64,000 nt of DNA from NCBI GenBank assembly GCA_037976565.1, contig CP137682.1, forward strand, positions 4,028,827-4,092,826, in the 5' to 3' direction. Below the pieces are notes generated by a model that saw only the letters and a program-made list of their open reading frames with translations, made no database searches and was not told the origin of the DNA. A program made the position numbers and the translations under genes. This document shows positions 37,511 to 51,500 of the stretch, in pieces; position 1 is the first letter of the stretch; each line of letters begins with the position of its first letter. This stretch comes from Mesocentrotus franciscanus. Taxonomy: Eukaryota; Echinodermata; Echinoidea; Camarodonta; Strongylocentrotidae.

Positions 37511-40500
37511 TACAGTGGCCGAGTCGTCGTCGTCGTAGTAGTAGTAGTAGTAGTATATAGGTATACAGTAGCATAGTCGTAGTAGTAGTAGTAGTAGTAG
37601 TCGGTATAGTACTATTATTAGTATACAGTAGCTTAGTTGTAGTAATAGTAATGTAGTTGTTTTTTGTTTTTTTCCTCTTCAGAGGTATTTATTCGGTTAT
37701 AAAATACATTTAACGACAAATAATTCAAACAGAAATATACATTCACTTTACACCTCAAATCTTAAAATCTTTACAATCAGATAAAATCAAGGACTATAAT
37801 GTTGAAGGGCGTTTGATATAACATCTGAAATGTTATCCAAACACAGTTCATTTTAAAAACATGCCATATTGCAAGACTGTTGTATGTTTTCCCTTGAAAG
37901 TAGTTTAACATATACATTTTGTATATTGCATATTGTGCATATGTAAACATTACATCTATATCTTTAGTGTTGGAACAGTTAGAATCTCCACCAACAATCA
38001 GGTATTTTTCGTTTATTATCAGTGTTTCTTTGAAGTTATAACGAATAAATGCAACAACACGTTTCCAGAATAATACTACTTTGGGGCATTCTAAAAGAAC
38101 ATGCGCAAACGATTCAGTTGTTTTGCAAAAAGCACATAAGTTTTCATTTAGTAAGTAATTTAGTTGTAGCTGTAGAAGTAGTAGCAGCAGTAGTATTATT
38201 ATTGTAATTTTATTGTACATTTTTGCAATGACGACCTTCGTCATTGCCTTGTTTTCGTTCACATTCTGCCCCATTAATATACTTATCCTTATCGTCCGGA
38301 AATCCCATTCGTTTTGCACGTAGTGCTTGTTATTCCTAGTTAGGTATTTTTCTCAAGTCCTTTTCCTTTCAAATTTCGTAGGCGTACTCTCTGATATCTC
38401 ATAAAGGTCACCTACTTTTTCGATTTTCGAAATCTCTCATGCATAACCATCCAGGCGCCATTTTGTCCGTTTCTGGTCCATTTTAAGGCCTTTCTTCATT
38501 CCTTCCTATCTCCACTATCCTAGATCCTACAAACTTCTAACAAATTCCTTTAGATAGTCTAAGAGATGTTCTTTCATCTGCGACATATAACTTGACCTTC
38601 AAAATGCCATCTTCATAGTCAAAATTCAAATCTGAAACCGACTCCGTCAACAATCTCTCAAATTCTTGAAAAATAGACCCCTACAAATCTAAAAATTGCA
38701 ATAACTTTCTTTAACCAATTCCGTTCCGTCTCATCTTCTCGCAGTATCTTTATTTCATAATTGCACATAGCCATGCCAAATTTTACGCTCCAATGGCTAT
38801 GCAAAACATAAATAGCGCCCTCTAAAGTTCTGGGAATTGGCTTTCTTTCTGTGGCCGTATCTCCATCATGGCTTGGCAGACCCGTACCCTTTTTTGGATT
38901 TAGATACTTGAACATATGCCCTTTCCAGCCATACACAAAATTATATACCCTAACACTGACCGACTTTGCGAAAAATGCCCTCCAAATTCGCAATTTTCAA
39001 GAAAATTGAGAAATAACTTCAACTTGCTCTAAATTGACGATCTTTATACCTACAGCAATGAAACTTGACAGGCATATGTATCGATATACGTGACAACTGT
39101 CTGCCAAGGTTGGTAAAATTCGAACGTGTCAGCGCAAAGTTATCGCCAAAAATGTTGAATTTACTATGCATTACGTAATAGCGCGTTTAATGCGTGCAAT
39201 ACATTGCGCGAAGATAACAATGGTGTCAAACTGACCGCAATAAAGTGCCCTTTCGAATGATACCAAGTATAGTATATGTTCACACAGAAAATTGTGAATA
39301 AATCGCATTTAAACAAAGGTCACTACACGAATTCCGCCGAGTTTCCGCCCGAATCTAACACGTATCGGCTATGGCGTCATTTTTCAGACTGCTTTTCGCC
39401 CCTTAAACGTCCTTTTTTTTCCTTGAAAATTTGCAGTGACATGCCGAGTTGCAATACGCAGGGCACCTCGTGGCCGGATTTTTGAAATTGGTCAATGGGG
39501 CCATTTAAGACGCCATTTTGTCCTATAAATCTATTTTACATCACGTGTTTCGATAGGATTATCATAGAAAAAAGAGAGTTGTTTACAATAACAACCATGA
39601 AATCCTCTTTCTAATGATACCAAATACGGCCCATAAAGAGACATAAAGAGAGAGAAAAAACAATTTAACTCCGGTCATAATACAGATTCTGTACGTTTTC
39701 CGCCCATGCATTACACGCATTGTCTATGGGGCATATCGGGTTCACGCTTTTGGCCCCCAGAACGATCTTGATTGCAATGACGAACATGCACCAAATCCCA
39801 TTGGTTTTTGCACGCAGTGCTTGCGAGCCCTTTCTAGGTTCTTTCCCCTATCCCAATTTCTTTCAAACTTCGTAGGCATAGTCACTACCATCCCATCAAG
39901 GTCACTGTTGAGGCCTTTCTTTCGCCCTACCTATCTCCATATCACAGAATTTACAGACTTCGTACAAATTGCTCTGGATAGTTCGAGAGAAGCTCTTTCG
40001 TTGGTATTGTTTGGTTTAATCGATCAATTTACATTGTTTCTTTAAATATTTCATTATCAGCAGGGCCTATATGTTTCCCTATCATATCATTTCCTATATT
40101 TCCTCATATTATTTTTTGCTTTCATTCTTGCGATTTTGTCTTTCTTTCTCTTTATGTTCTTTTTCTATATATATCTCTATGTTTCAGTATCTTTCAGGAT
40201 GTTATTTTTGTTGTCATCATATTCAATCACCTATAGCTTTCTTCGATCTTTCTTCATTTTCCTGTTTTCATGCTCTTTCGTTTGACACGTACAAACACGG
40301 CGTCATTGCACGCACATCGTTGTGACACGATTGCATTTCTAGTTCTTATTGTTACCATTTTCATTTTGTTCTCACTGAAGCTGCCATCTTTCAACACCGG
40401 GGACAGAGTGCGCGTAATGTCTGACAAGGCTGCCGTCAAGGAGCTGCAGAAAGTACTTGGGAAATGGAACAATAAGATGTCAAAGGTCAGATATTACTGT

Positions 40501-41582
40501 ACAAATATCAAATTGTTAATTAGGTAATGACCGATTGGTAATGTACACATTAAATTGGAACAATGAACTTGATCAGCACTCATTGAAAGCTTTACTTGCT
40601 AAATGTCTATAATTTGTACTTAGGTAGGTTTAAGATACTAATTTAGCTTCAGCCTGACGTTAAAGCCACCCATTTGATGCTGAACGAGATGAAGGGATAT
40701 AACGATAAAGTCCTGAAAAACCCTTGATGTGTTTGATTATGTAATCATATGTAAATCAAATATGTGGATATGTGCATTACTTTGTAGATTCCGAAAGTAT
40801 TCCTTTTTAAATGACGTTTATTATATTGGTCTTCATCTTTATTTGGTATGCAATACTTAATTAAAGGCAAATTACTGAATGTATTTTTAGCACATCCACC
40901 ATTCTGCGGCAAATATTCACAAAATTTGTTAAGGAACATGGTACTGTGTATTTTCGAATTCTTCATATGTTGATTATATTTCGGGAATAAATTAATTGAC
41001 TTGGTACTCGAATGCTGCCTATGTATGTATATTTTTTAAATGGAGCTGATGAAAGCGAACGAAATAAAATTTTACTTGACTCGACTCCAGGCTCTTGGTG
41101 AGGAAGGGCGTGTCCTTCTCACCGATGCAGATGGTAATGTCAATGTCAATGTGGGTGGAGCATTCTGGACCTTTAACCCGGAAGCACTAAGCCTGGTAGA
41201 ACAGGGGACTGGGTCAGAGGGAATCTTTGAGCAGGACATCAGAGCAGGTACTAATAGTTATGTAAATGTAATTTAGTGGTAATACTAGTGTTTTCTGCTC
41301 TGAACGTATAGGTTTACCGTGATGTATGACTTCATCATAAAGTTATCCTTCCTGTCTAGATCAAATTGAGTATATGATGTTTTTATTTTGTTTTATTTTA
41401 ACTTCTGTTTAAGATTTTTTTTTTGTATCTGTATCTTATATTTCAAATATATTTTACAATGTCCTTTAAAATCGATAAGCTTGTGGGCTGAGTATTTTTA
41501 AAGACATGATGATTATAGAGTTTTCACCAGCCATATCAGTAATCCTGTTTGTTTTTCCTTCTTCTTAAAAATATTTATATGA

Positions 41583-41615
<33 letters not shown>

Positions 41616-42470
41616 TATAAAAGTGCGAGAATTCTCAACTCTGAGATGACAACGGGTGTTCCAGAATATGTAGACGTGAAGAAAAAATGGTCTAGGAACG
41701 TGAGACGTAGCTGTACTTTACAATTTTATTACGAGCTTTCGGCTTGTGAGGCCTTCTTCAGGTTCTGAAGTGCAAACACATACAGAAACAAATACATTGT
41801 ATGAACAGATAGATATACATGGCATAAAAACTTAATATCACTCAATCATATAGTCAAGCATCATGAACATAGCAAAAATTAGTACGAGAAATACTTCGGA
41901 ATAAACTTAGAAATAATTATGCAATTTCAAAGTGTTTTACCTTGCTTGTGTGTTGGGCTGTCGTGTGTGTTTATTCAGTTGATGTGATGTATGTGTGCGA
42001 GTAATAAGGGAAGTGCGGTCAAGTGTGGATTGAATGAAGCCTTCTATCCCCCTCCCTCTCCCCTCCCTAGACACAGGTCATGACACCGGCGGTGTCATAG
42101 ATCAGTAACATCCGTGTCACAGGTCAGTAATCCACACTTGACCGCACTTCCCTTATTACTCGCACACATACATCACATCAACTGAATAAACACACACGAC
42201 AGCCCAACACACAAGCAAGGTAAAACACTTTGAAATTGCATAATTATTTCTAAGTTTATTCGTACTATTTTTGCTATGTTCATGATGCTTGACTATATGA
42301 TTGAGTGATATTAAGTTTTTATGCCATGTATATCTATCTGTTCATACAATGTATTTGTTTCTGTATGTGTTTGCACTTCAGAACCTGAAGAAGGCCTCAC
42401 AAGCCGAAAGCTCGTAATAAAATTGTAAAGTACAGCTACGTCTCACGTTCCTAGACCATTTTTTCTTCAC

Positions 42471-42539
<69 letters not shown>

Positions 42540-45500
42540 ATATTTCATTTGATAGACAGAAAATTGACATACCATAAATCACAGGTAGTTGCTGTAGGTT
42601 CAAAGGAGTGGATGAATAGGGATGATATTGTCAGGAAAGAAATGAAACAAGCCTTTTGTCTGGTGGTCAACCTAGAGACATGTCCCGTATACTGATTCAG
42701 AAATAGTTTCTGTTGAACGTGATACCAAAGATTTTCAAGTTAACTTAAGCCCACTTTTTTGCCTAGATAGAAATCATGTTTTAATTTGTGTGTCATTGTA
42801 ATGTTCGGACAACTCAATAGTTGACGTGCAAAGTTTTTCTTGTTGATTTTTCTCCCATTCGTGTTGTAATTTTCTTGAAGACGTGATGGAGAATTTGCGG
42901 AAGCAGCTGCTTGATGGGATCCTTGACCCAGATGCTATCCGACAGATGATGACTGCTGCAGCAGCCGAATCAGCAGCTAGGGATGGAGAAGAAACCGCTA
43001 AGAGTGCCAAGGAGTTCATCAAGGCTGTTATGAAAGGCGATGTCAAACGGGTTGCTGAAGACCTCAAGAAGAACGAAGGATTTGTAAATAATTTTATATT
43101 TTATTTCGTAAAAAGCACTTTATGGTATATGGTTTATCATTTGCAATGTGCAACGTCGTATCATTGAATTTACATTGAAATGCAGATTATGTCTAATTGA
43201 GCAAGATTTTTGTAGGACTACCATAGTATGGATAGGTTGGTTCTGCTACAGATCACAAGAAATGTCACTCCTTTGCTTCTCTATATTTTTATCATTAATG
43301 TTCATTCCTCACGCTTTATCTCAATTCCTTTGTTTAAACGTACCCCTTCCAATATCAGCCCCTTCCTTGCTCATGGATCATTGTCACATGTTTGCTTCTA
43401 TTCTGTTTATAGGTAAATGTGGTTGTCCAGGAGAACACACCCCTCCACCTAGCTGCTTATCAAGATCATATTCAGATAGTCGAGTTACTAATCAAGAGTG
43501 GAGCCAAACTCGATGTCAAAGATGACGATGGTGATACTGCCCTAGCAAATGCTGTCCATCAGTGAGTTCACCATTCAATCATGAATCATCACGGCACTAA
43601 TGGCTTTTGGCAAGACATTAGTCTATATGTTCCACTCTTCACCCAGGTGAAATAAACAGTTAGCCGGTAGGAAGAAATTCCTGTAATGCTTGAGCGCCAT
43701 ATCATGATTGATCGGGTAAAGACAGAGTTATAAATCAGATCTAATAAAATGAAATAAAACTCAAATAATATGATTGCAGGAGAGAGAACGGTATTAATAC
43801 CAATGAGGCTACACTGGGTAAACAAAAATAGCACCATATTGTTATTACCATTGAAATAAGTCATGGTTTAAATTAAAAATCACTATACTTGAAGTAGATG
43901 ATATTTGTGTAATTTTTAGTTTTTTCCTCTCCAACGATCCATATGTTTGCCTGTAAAAACGAGCATATTGCGGATGCCTCTGCTTCATGTCAAGTTTGCC
44001 TCAGCCCGAAGTTTAAATTGAATGTGGCAGCCAATACACGGTTTTCTAAATGGACGCACTCACACATGATGAACGCAAATCCTAAACACCATTCATTCCA
44101 AACTTGGGCAGAGACGATTTTAGGCACCTTTTTTAATGGCCAGTGATCGCATTTGAAGGAATACTCTATCGAAGAATATATTATCAACCATCATACCATT
44201 ATGTATTTCAGCAATTTTAGTTGGTTTTGAAGATATTGGGGCTTGAATAGGGATTTCTTTTTTATTGAATCACACTGTATATTTGAATTTATTTTGGTAG
44301 AGATAAACAACGAATTGTGAAGTACCTGTTAGACGAGGGAGCCGACCCCAGCACTACAGATGTCAAGGGGCTAAGAAGTCCTCTTCATATCGGGGCGTCG
44401 AAGAACCATACTGAGTGTGTGAGACTGATCCTTGAAAAAGGTGGAAATCCAAATGTACAGGTAAGATATATCTCACTGTCTCAACCTATGTCACGATGCT
44501 GCACGACATAACAGGTGTAAAAAAAAAATGCCACTAACTCTTTCCCCCAAAAGAATTATTGCACTACTGAACCCATAAGTGGATATATCAGTTCTAGTTG
44601 CACTGAAGACAAATATTATCGTCAATAAGGGCGATAGATATGTAAAGTCCCATTGAGAATTGAAAACAAAATGTAATGAACAAGACTTAGACATGAATAA
44701 ATTCTCTGAATGAAGAAGACTGATGTAAGTCCACATATTTATATTATTTCTTGTTATGTCAAATAGAAACTGTCCAAGGATTTCGAGTTGATTGGAGACT
44801 AAACCACTATGTTGTACCGTGCTTATAGACGTGTAAAAACGTTGAATTTATGTTATGCAGGAATCTCATAATTTACTTTACATTATAGTGGTACTTTGCA
44901 TTCTGGCATTAGGAATTCCGATTGTTGAAAGAAATTTTAAAAGAACATATACAATTTCAGGACAATGTTGGAGATACCCCTTTGCATGACGCCATCCGAA
45001 AGGCACATAAGGAGATTACTGAGCTCCTGATAAATGCAAGAAACATTGACTTGGAGTTGCAGAATAAAAGAGGATTCAACCCGTTACATCACGCTGCCTT
45101 GACAAACAATCCACAGTGAGTTGTATACGTTAGAACTTTAACACTACTTCACAGTTCGACACGAAAACGATTTAGATTATGTGAATGAAACATGAAAGAT
45201 ACTAAAAACTGATATTGTTTGAGCTTATTCATTAATATCTTCATACATGTGCATTTTCTAATCTCTTTCTGTGTTATCACTGCTCCTTTCGAGTCATTAC
45301 AAACTGCAAAATTCAATAAGATTTTCGACATTTAGTTCCAGTAATCTGATCCAAACGCTCTCAGATTTTTTGGTGGTAGGTACGAGAGATTTTGTATATA
45401 CATATACCTCATGACGGGTTAAGAATCAAAACAATGCCATATTTTGTACATAACATATATTTTTATATAGTGGATATCTTGTCCCGTTTTCAGAAACAGT

Positions 45501-48500
45501 AATAACAGAGATACTAATACTTCTTTTTTTTGTTATTACGACCCTTAAATCTGTTTTGTTGTTTTTGTTTAGCGCTACTCGTCTTTTGATCAAGAAACAA
45601 CGATCTCTAGTTGACATCCGGAAGGATGACGGCTACGCGGCTCTTCACCTCGCAGTTTATAATAACCATCAGAATATCTCAGAAATACTTATCACAGAGG
45701 TATTTCCCATCAGTTCAACCCACAACTTTTTTGTATTCAATGCACTCAAGCAGAATCTTATTTGATTTGCGTTTCTTAAGAATATTCATTTGAAAATCTC
45801 GATAAATGCACCCAGTGTCGAAAGTTGGATCGAATGTTGGTGCTCAACGAATGGTGAAATTCGTTTTTAGAAAAAACTGTAAATTTAAGTTATGTGTCTT
45901 AGGATGGAGTTCAAGTATTTGTGGTAAATTATCATCTTAAAACCGCTGTGATGTGGACAGAGGCGGCCATCCTGCGGGGGCAGGGGGCACTGTGCCACTT
46001 TTTCAAGTACCCCAAAAGTGCCCCTTTTTACATAGGAAAAGTGCCCTTTTTAATCTCCAGTAAGTGCCCCGTTTTTAGGTTCGAGAAGTGCCCCTTTTAA
46101 CTTTTGATAAGTGCCCCCTTCACCTCTGATAATTGCCCTATTCAAATCTGAGAGGTGCCCCTTTTACTTTGACAACTGCCCCTTTTTAACTCGGATAAGC
46201 ACACCTTTCATTTTCACATGTGCCCCTTTTCCTTTCTAATAAGTACCCCTTTTACTTATGATAAGTGCCCTAATTAAAAAGAAAGAGCTCCTTCCCCTTC
46301 TCATAAATGCCCTTTTTCATCTCTGGTAATTGTCCCGTTTATTTCAACATGTGCCTCTCTTTCTTTTTAATAAGAGCCACCTCCCCCTTCTCATAAAAGC
46401 CCCCTTTTACCTCCGATAAATGCCCCTATTAAAATCTGATCGGTGCCCCTTTTCTTTCAACAAATGCACATTTTCCTTTATAATAAGTGCCCATTTTTCA
46501 TTCTCATTAGTGCCCATTCTCATATCTGGTCAGTGCCCCTTTTCAGAAGCGATAAGTGCCCCTTTTCAAATCTGATAATTTCCCTTTTAACAAGGATACG
46601 TGGCCCTTTTCCTTTCTAATAAGAGACCTATCCCCTTTTCATAAATGCCCCTTTTTACCTCTTATAAATGGCCCTATCAAAATCTGATGGGTGCCCCTTT
46701 TCCGTTCGACAAATACCCATTTCCCATTCTCATTCAGGTGTTAGGAGTGCCCTATTTTCACCTCTGATAACTAACCTTTGTAATTTTAATGTGCTCCTTT
46801 TCTTTTCTAATAATTGTCTTATCTCTTTCGATAAGGGTCCTCTTTTCCTTTCATCATTAAACTTGCCCCTAATTTAAAGGGACTAAGAGCAATTTACCCC
46901 AAAGTTCGTTCGCTACGCTCGCTCGCATTTATAGATGATATAATTATGTTACTTTTTAGTCTTCCGTTATGAGAATGTGATTATAACCCCATCAGGATTG
47001 GGTTTTTTCCTCTTTATAAGATGTAATTTTTCGCACTGAGACCACACACATCTTAAATTTCTTCCTCGCTCGCTTCGCTCGCTCGTAAATGAATATTCAG
47101 ACCATCACACCCAACTGCAAAGTATGATGCTTAAGCAATATCTTGGATGGTGTATAATGAGAAACAAACAAGAAATTAATGTAGGGGTATATACCAACGT
47201 CTAAATAAAATTGTATATTTTCGCTTTGAGATTTCTCTTTGTAGGTGCCCCTTTTCGTTGGTGCGCCCCCCCCCCCACTTTGGAAGTTGCTCGGCCGCCC
47301 CTGGATGTGGAAAAGAAATAGCCATGGCTTCCAATTTAAGAATTATTTTACCAAGTTTGGAAACAACAAACTGGCTCTGTTGCTAAGTGATTCTCCAACT
47401 AGATCTCTCATTTTAGTACGTCTCGTCTGTAGTTCCGATCGTTGCATCTCTATTTCCCGCATTCATGTATGTTTATGTATTCAACTTTTCCCACCATTGA
47501 CCTCTACCAGTAGTTTTTGGTTTTGTCTCTCTATTTCTTCCTAGGGGCATTGTGCTATTGATCTGTACAACGAGCAGCATCAAACGCCGCTGGTGCTTGC
47601 TGTCGCCAAAGGTCGTACTGCAATCATCGAAGATTTGATCAAGCGCCGCGCTGATATCAACTCATCGGATGGTCACGGGGATAGTTGCCTTCACATCGCG
47701 GTGATGAAACACCGACAGGGGGAGGATATTCCTGATACTGACAATCTGCGAAAGGTAAATATTCTGAACATCTGGATCTTTTCCTTTTCCATCAAAATCA
47801 TTTTGAATATGATCGCATGGATTTGCAAGAAATCAGCTAAAGGGCCATTAAAATAGTGTATGGTATTGACTTTAGTGATCATGTTCGGATTATGTAATAT
47901 GTTATTGTAATGTTTGCAAATTTAAACAGGTGACTATTGAATATTTAGTTTGTATGTTAACCCTATCTTAACCGGGGGTCAATTTTTCCCCCCTATAATT
48001 TAGCGACTACTCCGGAACCGCGGCAGATATAAAGTTTTCCTTTCATTAATTTTTTCTTTCGAGTCTTACGCATCTTTTAAAACAACTTTTTTGAAAATCG
48101 GACGTATAGTTACAAAGTCACGTGACCTTTTGTCTTTGCATGTCAGCCCGAAAATCGCTTATATTTGTGATTTGTGTACAAAACATATGGAAATATCATT
48201 TTTCCTAAAAAGAGATAAAACATTGGTTATTTGGTCTTGTTTAAAGTTTAGGTGTTTGTTTTGAGGTCAAAATAGCTAAATTGTAGTTAGAAATGAAATA
48301 AAACAACCAAAACAATAAAATACATAAGTTAAAAACAATGAAATACATAAGAAATTATCAAAACAAGAGATAACATAAGGAATAACCTGGCTCTTCCAAT
48401 TTTTTTGTCGTACTATTCCAAATGGTCTAACGAATATATGTAGTGAAAAAGAATGCTTAAATATGAAGAATATATGATTTATGGGTAGAAATGTGAATTT

Positions 48501-51500
48501 TATGACCTTGTTTGCATAAATTACCATGAATATGCAAATGAGTAAATTAAAAAAAAAATTGAAATTACCATAGTATTCTATACACTTCACTTGACATGCA
48601 TGCAAATCTTCGCGGCGATCGGCTGTGAAACGGTGACCCCGGTAAAAACCTGGTCTGAAATAGCCCGGTTAAAATAGGGTTAAAGAATCCCGAAATCGTT
48701 GGATCTGTTCTAAAACTGTATTTCTCTGTTATTTATGGTGTCTTCCAGTTCCGAGAGCAGTATCGTGACAATGGAATTACCAAGCCTCTTACTGCTCTCA
48801 TGTGTTATCTTGTACAAGAGGGTGCAAACATCAGTCAGACTAATCTCAAGAAACACACACCACTCAACTATCTGAAAGAGGCTGCCGTTCGTAAAGTTCT
48901 GGAGGACATCGCTCGCAAGGTAGAAAGGTAAGGAAGTAATAGTTTCCTCCATCAAACCAGCTTTAAGTACGCAACTCCATAAATAGGAGAATAACTTGAA
49001 TGCAATTTTTCTGATTTACATAATCAGAATTATCGAAGTCATTTACTTTGAGAGACTTTTGCTTACAAATTTACAGCAATGTTTGTCAGACGAAAGGTGA
49101 AGAAGACTAGCCATATAAGACTAGTGGGAGAAATGGGAGAATCATTCGGAGTATACATGGAAGACAACACTCCCAATTAGATTTTGGATCTTAACACAAA
49201 AACCCTCTCTGACTCTCAAGCTGTCTTTATTATTACATTTTTGTATAAAGAGAGCAAGCCCCACCCTCCCCGTTTTCTCTCAATATGTCTTGTTTTCGTT
49301 CTTCCTGATGTTGTTTGCTATTGCATGCCTTCTACTGTATTTTTGGGATAGTGATTACAAGTAAGACGACAACGGTCGGTGATGTGTATTATGAGAGTGT
49401 ACACTTTTGTAAATCCTAATTAAAATTTGAAGTTGATTTTGCTTTCTGGGCATATTGCTTGTTATGTTGTATATTGATCGACCAGCAAAATATAAACGAC
49501 GTAAGGAAAAAACTTGTTGTAAAACACCACTACTTGTTCGATTTCCCTATTCTTTGTTGCCCATTAGTGAGCAAAAACACTTTTAGTTCACAATCGTCTT
49601 ACAGATTTCATTAATTTCCAGTCTTTAAAGATTCAGTAGAGGTCTTGTATGATTTTGTGAGAATTATTTTTCCGCCATTAGCAGAAATCACAAAGACATT
49701 TCAACTGAGATGAGCTCACAACATTGATGTATTTTGTTTAATTTTAGAGGGGAGCTTGATGACAGCAGCTTTGTTAAGTTAGAAGCTACTGACGGTAGTC
49801 AAAAGAAGCAGCCATCTACTTCTAGTAGCGGGAGTAGTGCAGACCAACGGAATCGCAATGATCCTTCAGAATCACCAAGAGGCTCACTTTCAGGTTCATT
49901 GAATAAAGAAATATGGTCTTTATTTTCTTCTTCACTGCTTTATCTCATGAAAATTTGGCCTGGCGTCAATTTGAAAGGAAGCTTCATGTTGATTAATGAA
50001 AGAGGAAATTAAGTAACAACAAACAGAACAAAACTCAACACGACGCACCTTGTTACACAATTGTAGATGTGATTAGAATCCCTTCACACAATGTCTCATT
50101 AAATAATCATGATAGGATCGTGCAAACACGTTCAATCCTCACAGAATGAAGGTGTTTGTAAAGCCCTGTGGTGGAGTACCAATAAATAGGTTTTTTGTGA
50201 ATGTCAAGTGGATTGTCACCATCCTATTTTCAGATATGTTATATCATCTTTACCTTGCCATCTCAGTTAAAAGCCACCAGTAATACCAACTTCATGTCAT
50301 CAGTCGTTTAGCTGTTAATTATGGCTTGGTGGCAGCGGTGGGAATGCTGTAATAAGGAAGTGACTTTCTCTTATACCGAATGGAAATGTAAATTCTCTAA
50401 TAATGCATTTTTTTGCGACTTACTTCACCATAATTGAATGGCCTACAATTATACAGAATGGAAATACTGACGATAATGCACCTTTTCCCTGTCATAATGG
50501 AGTGACTTACTCATATACATATATATAGCATAGATATGTGTGTAAAGTCTCTAATGACGGATTTTGTGTACCTTACCCCTGAGATAGTGGAATGACTTAC
50601 TCTTATGTAATATGGACATTGTGTGCAATGTCTCTTAATAATGGAATTACTTGTGTAGAGTGTGTGAAATGTTTCCCTTAACACATATACTGTACCTTGT
50701 CACTTTCATAGTGGAATGTCTTGCTCTTATGTAGTATGGACATGTGTGTAAAGTCTTTCATGGAGATCATGGACATTATCCCTGTAATAATTGAGTGACT
50801 TACTCATAAACATGTATAGCATGGACATTTGTTTAAAGTATATCTCATTACCTATTGTAGATTAGGCACCATGCCCCTGTCATTATGGAGACATAACTTA
50901 CCCTTATATAGTATAGACATGTCTTGGAAGTCTATAATAACGGAGTTTGCGCACCTTTTCCCTCTATTAATGGAGCGACTTACCATGAATAAAGAATGGA
51001 CATGTGTGGAAAATCTGTCAATACAGATATGATCCCTCATAGGGGAAGCTCCAATCGAAGATTTCTTCAATGACTACATTTCCCCTATTTTCATGTATAT
51101 TAATTCATGAGAAATTAGCTTAGTCCATGATTAGTGCATTTCAGTACAATCGTTTTCCATTCTAGACAGTTACTGTAAAATCAATATTGCATTTCTGCTA
51201 CCTGTGAATTAATATTATTTAACTTTTTTTTTCAAGATAATATTTAGTGTGCGAAATATTACCACACAATTTTCTAGTAAAGTTGAGCTCAAAAGCACTT
51301 GGTTATGTTTGTTATACTAAAACCCACAATGGTATAAGTGTGTGCAAGCTATGTTAATTCCAATGCATGTTTTGGTTGTATTTTTAGATGAATCTTTTTG
51401 TGGAGTCCACATCATAAAGGATCCTAAGAACGAGGTGAAATTGAAAGAAATTATCGGGAGTGGTGGCTTTGGTGATGTTTGGAAGGCCGAATGGAAAGGT

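Noticed and set aside
37335..37574. Leu/Tyr-rich open frame on the minus strand
   Set aside because: Direct product of the (TAG)n microsatellite.
38658..38993. 111-codon minus-strand open frame in intron 6
   Set aside because: No domain, lies in the degenerate repeat block, and has no splice sites in a sensible context.
41040..41090. Upstream part of the frame around exon 8
   Set aside because: The 17 residues before the acceptor CCAG at 41090 do not belong to the mind-bomb repeat; exon 7 joins exon 8 directly.
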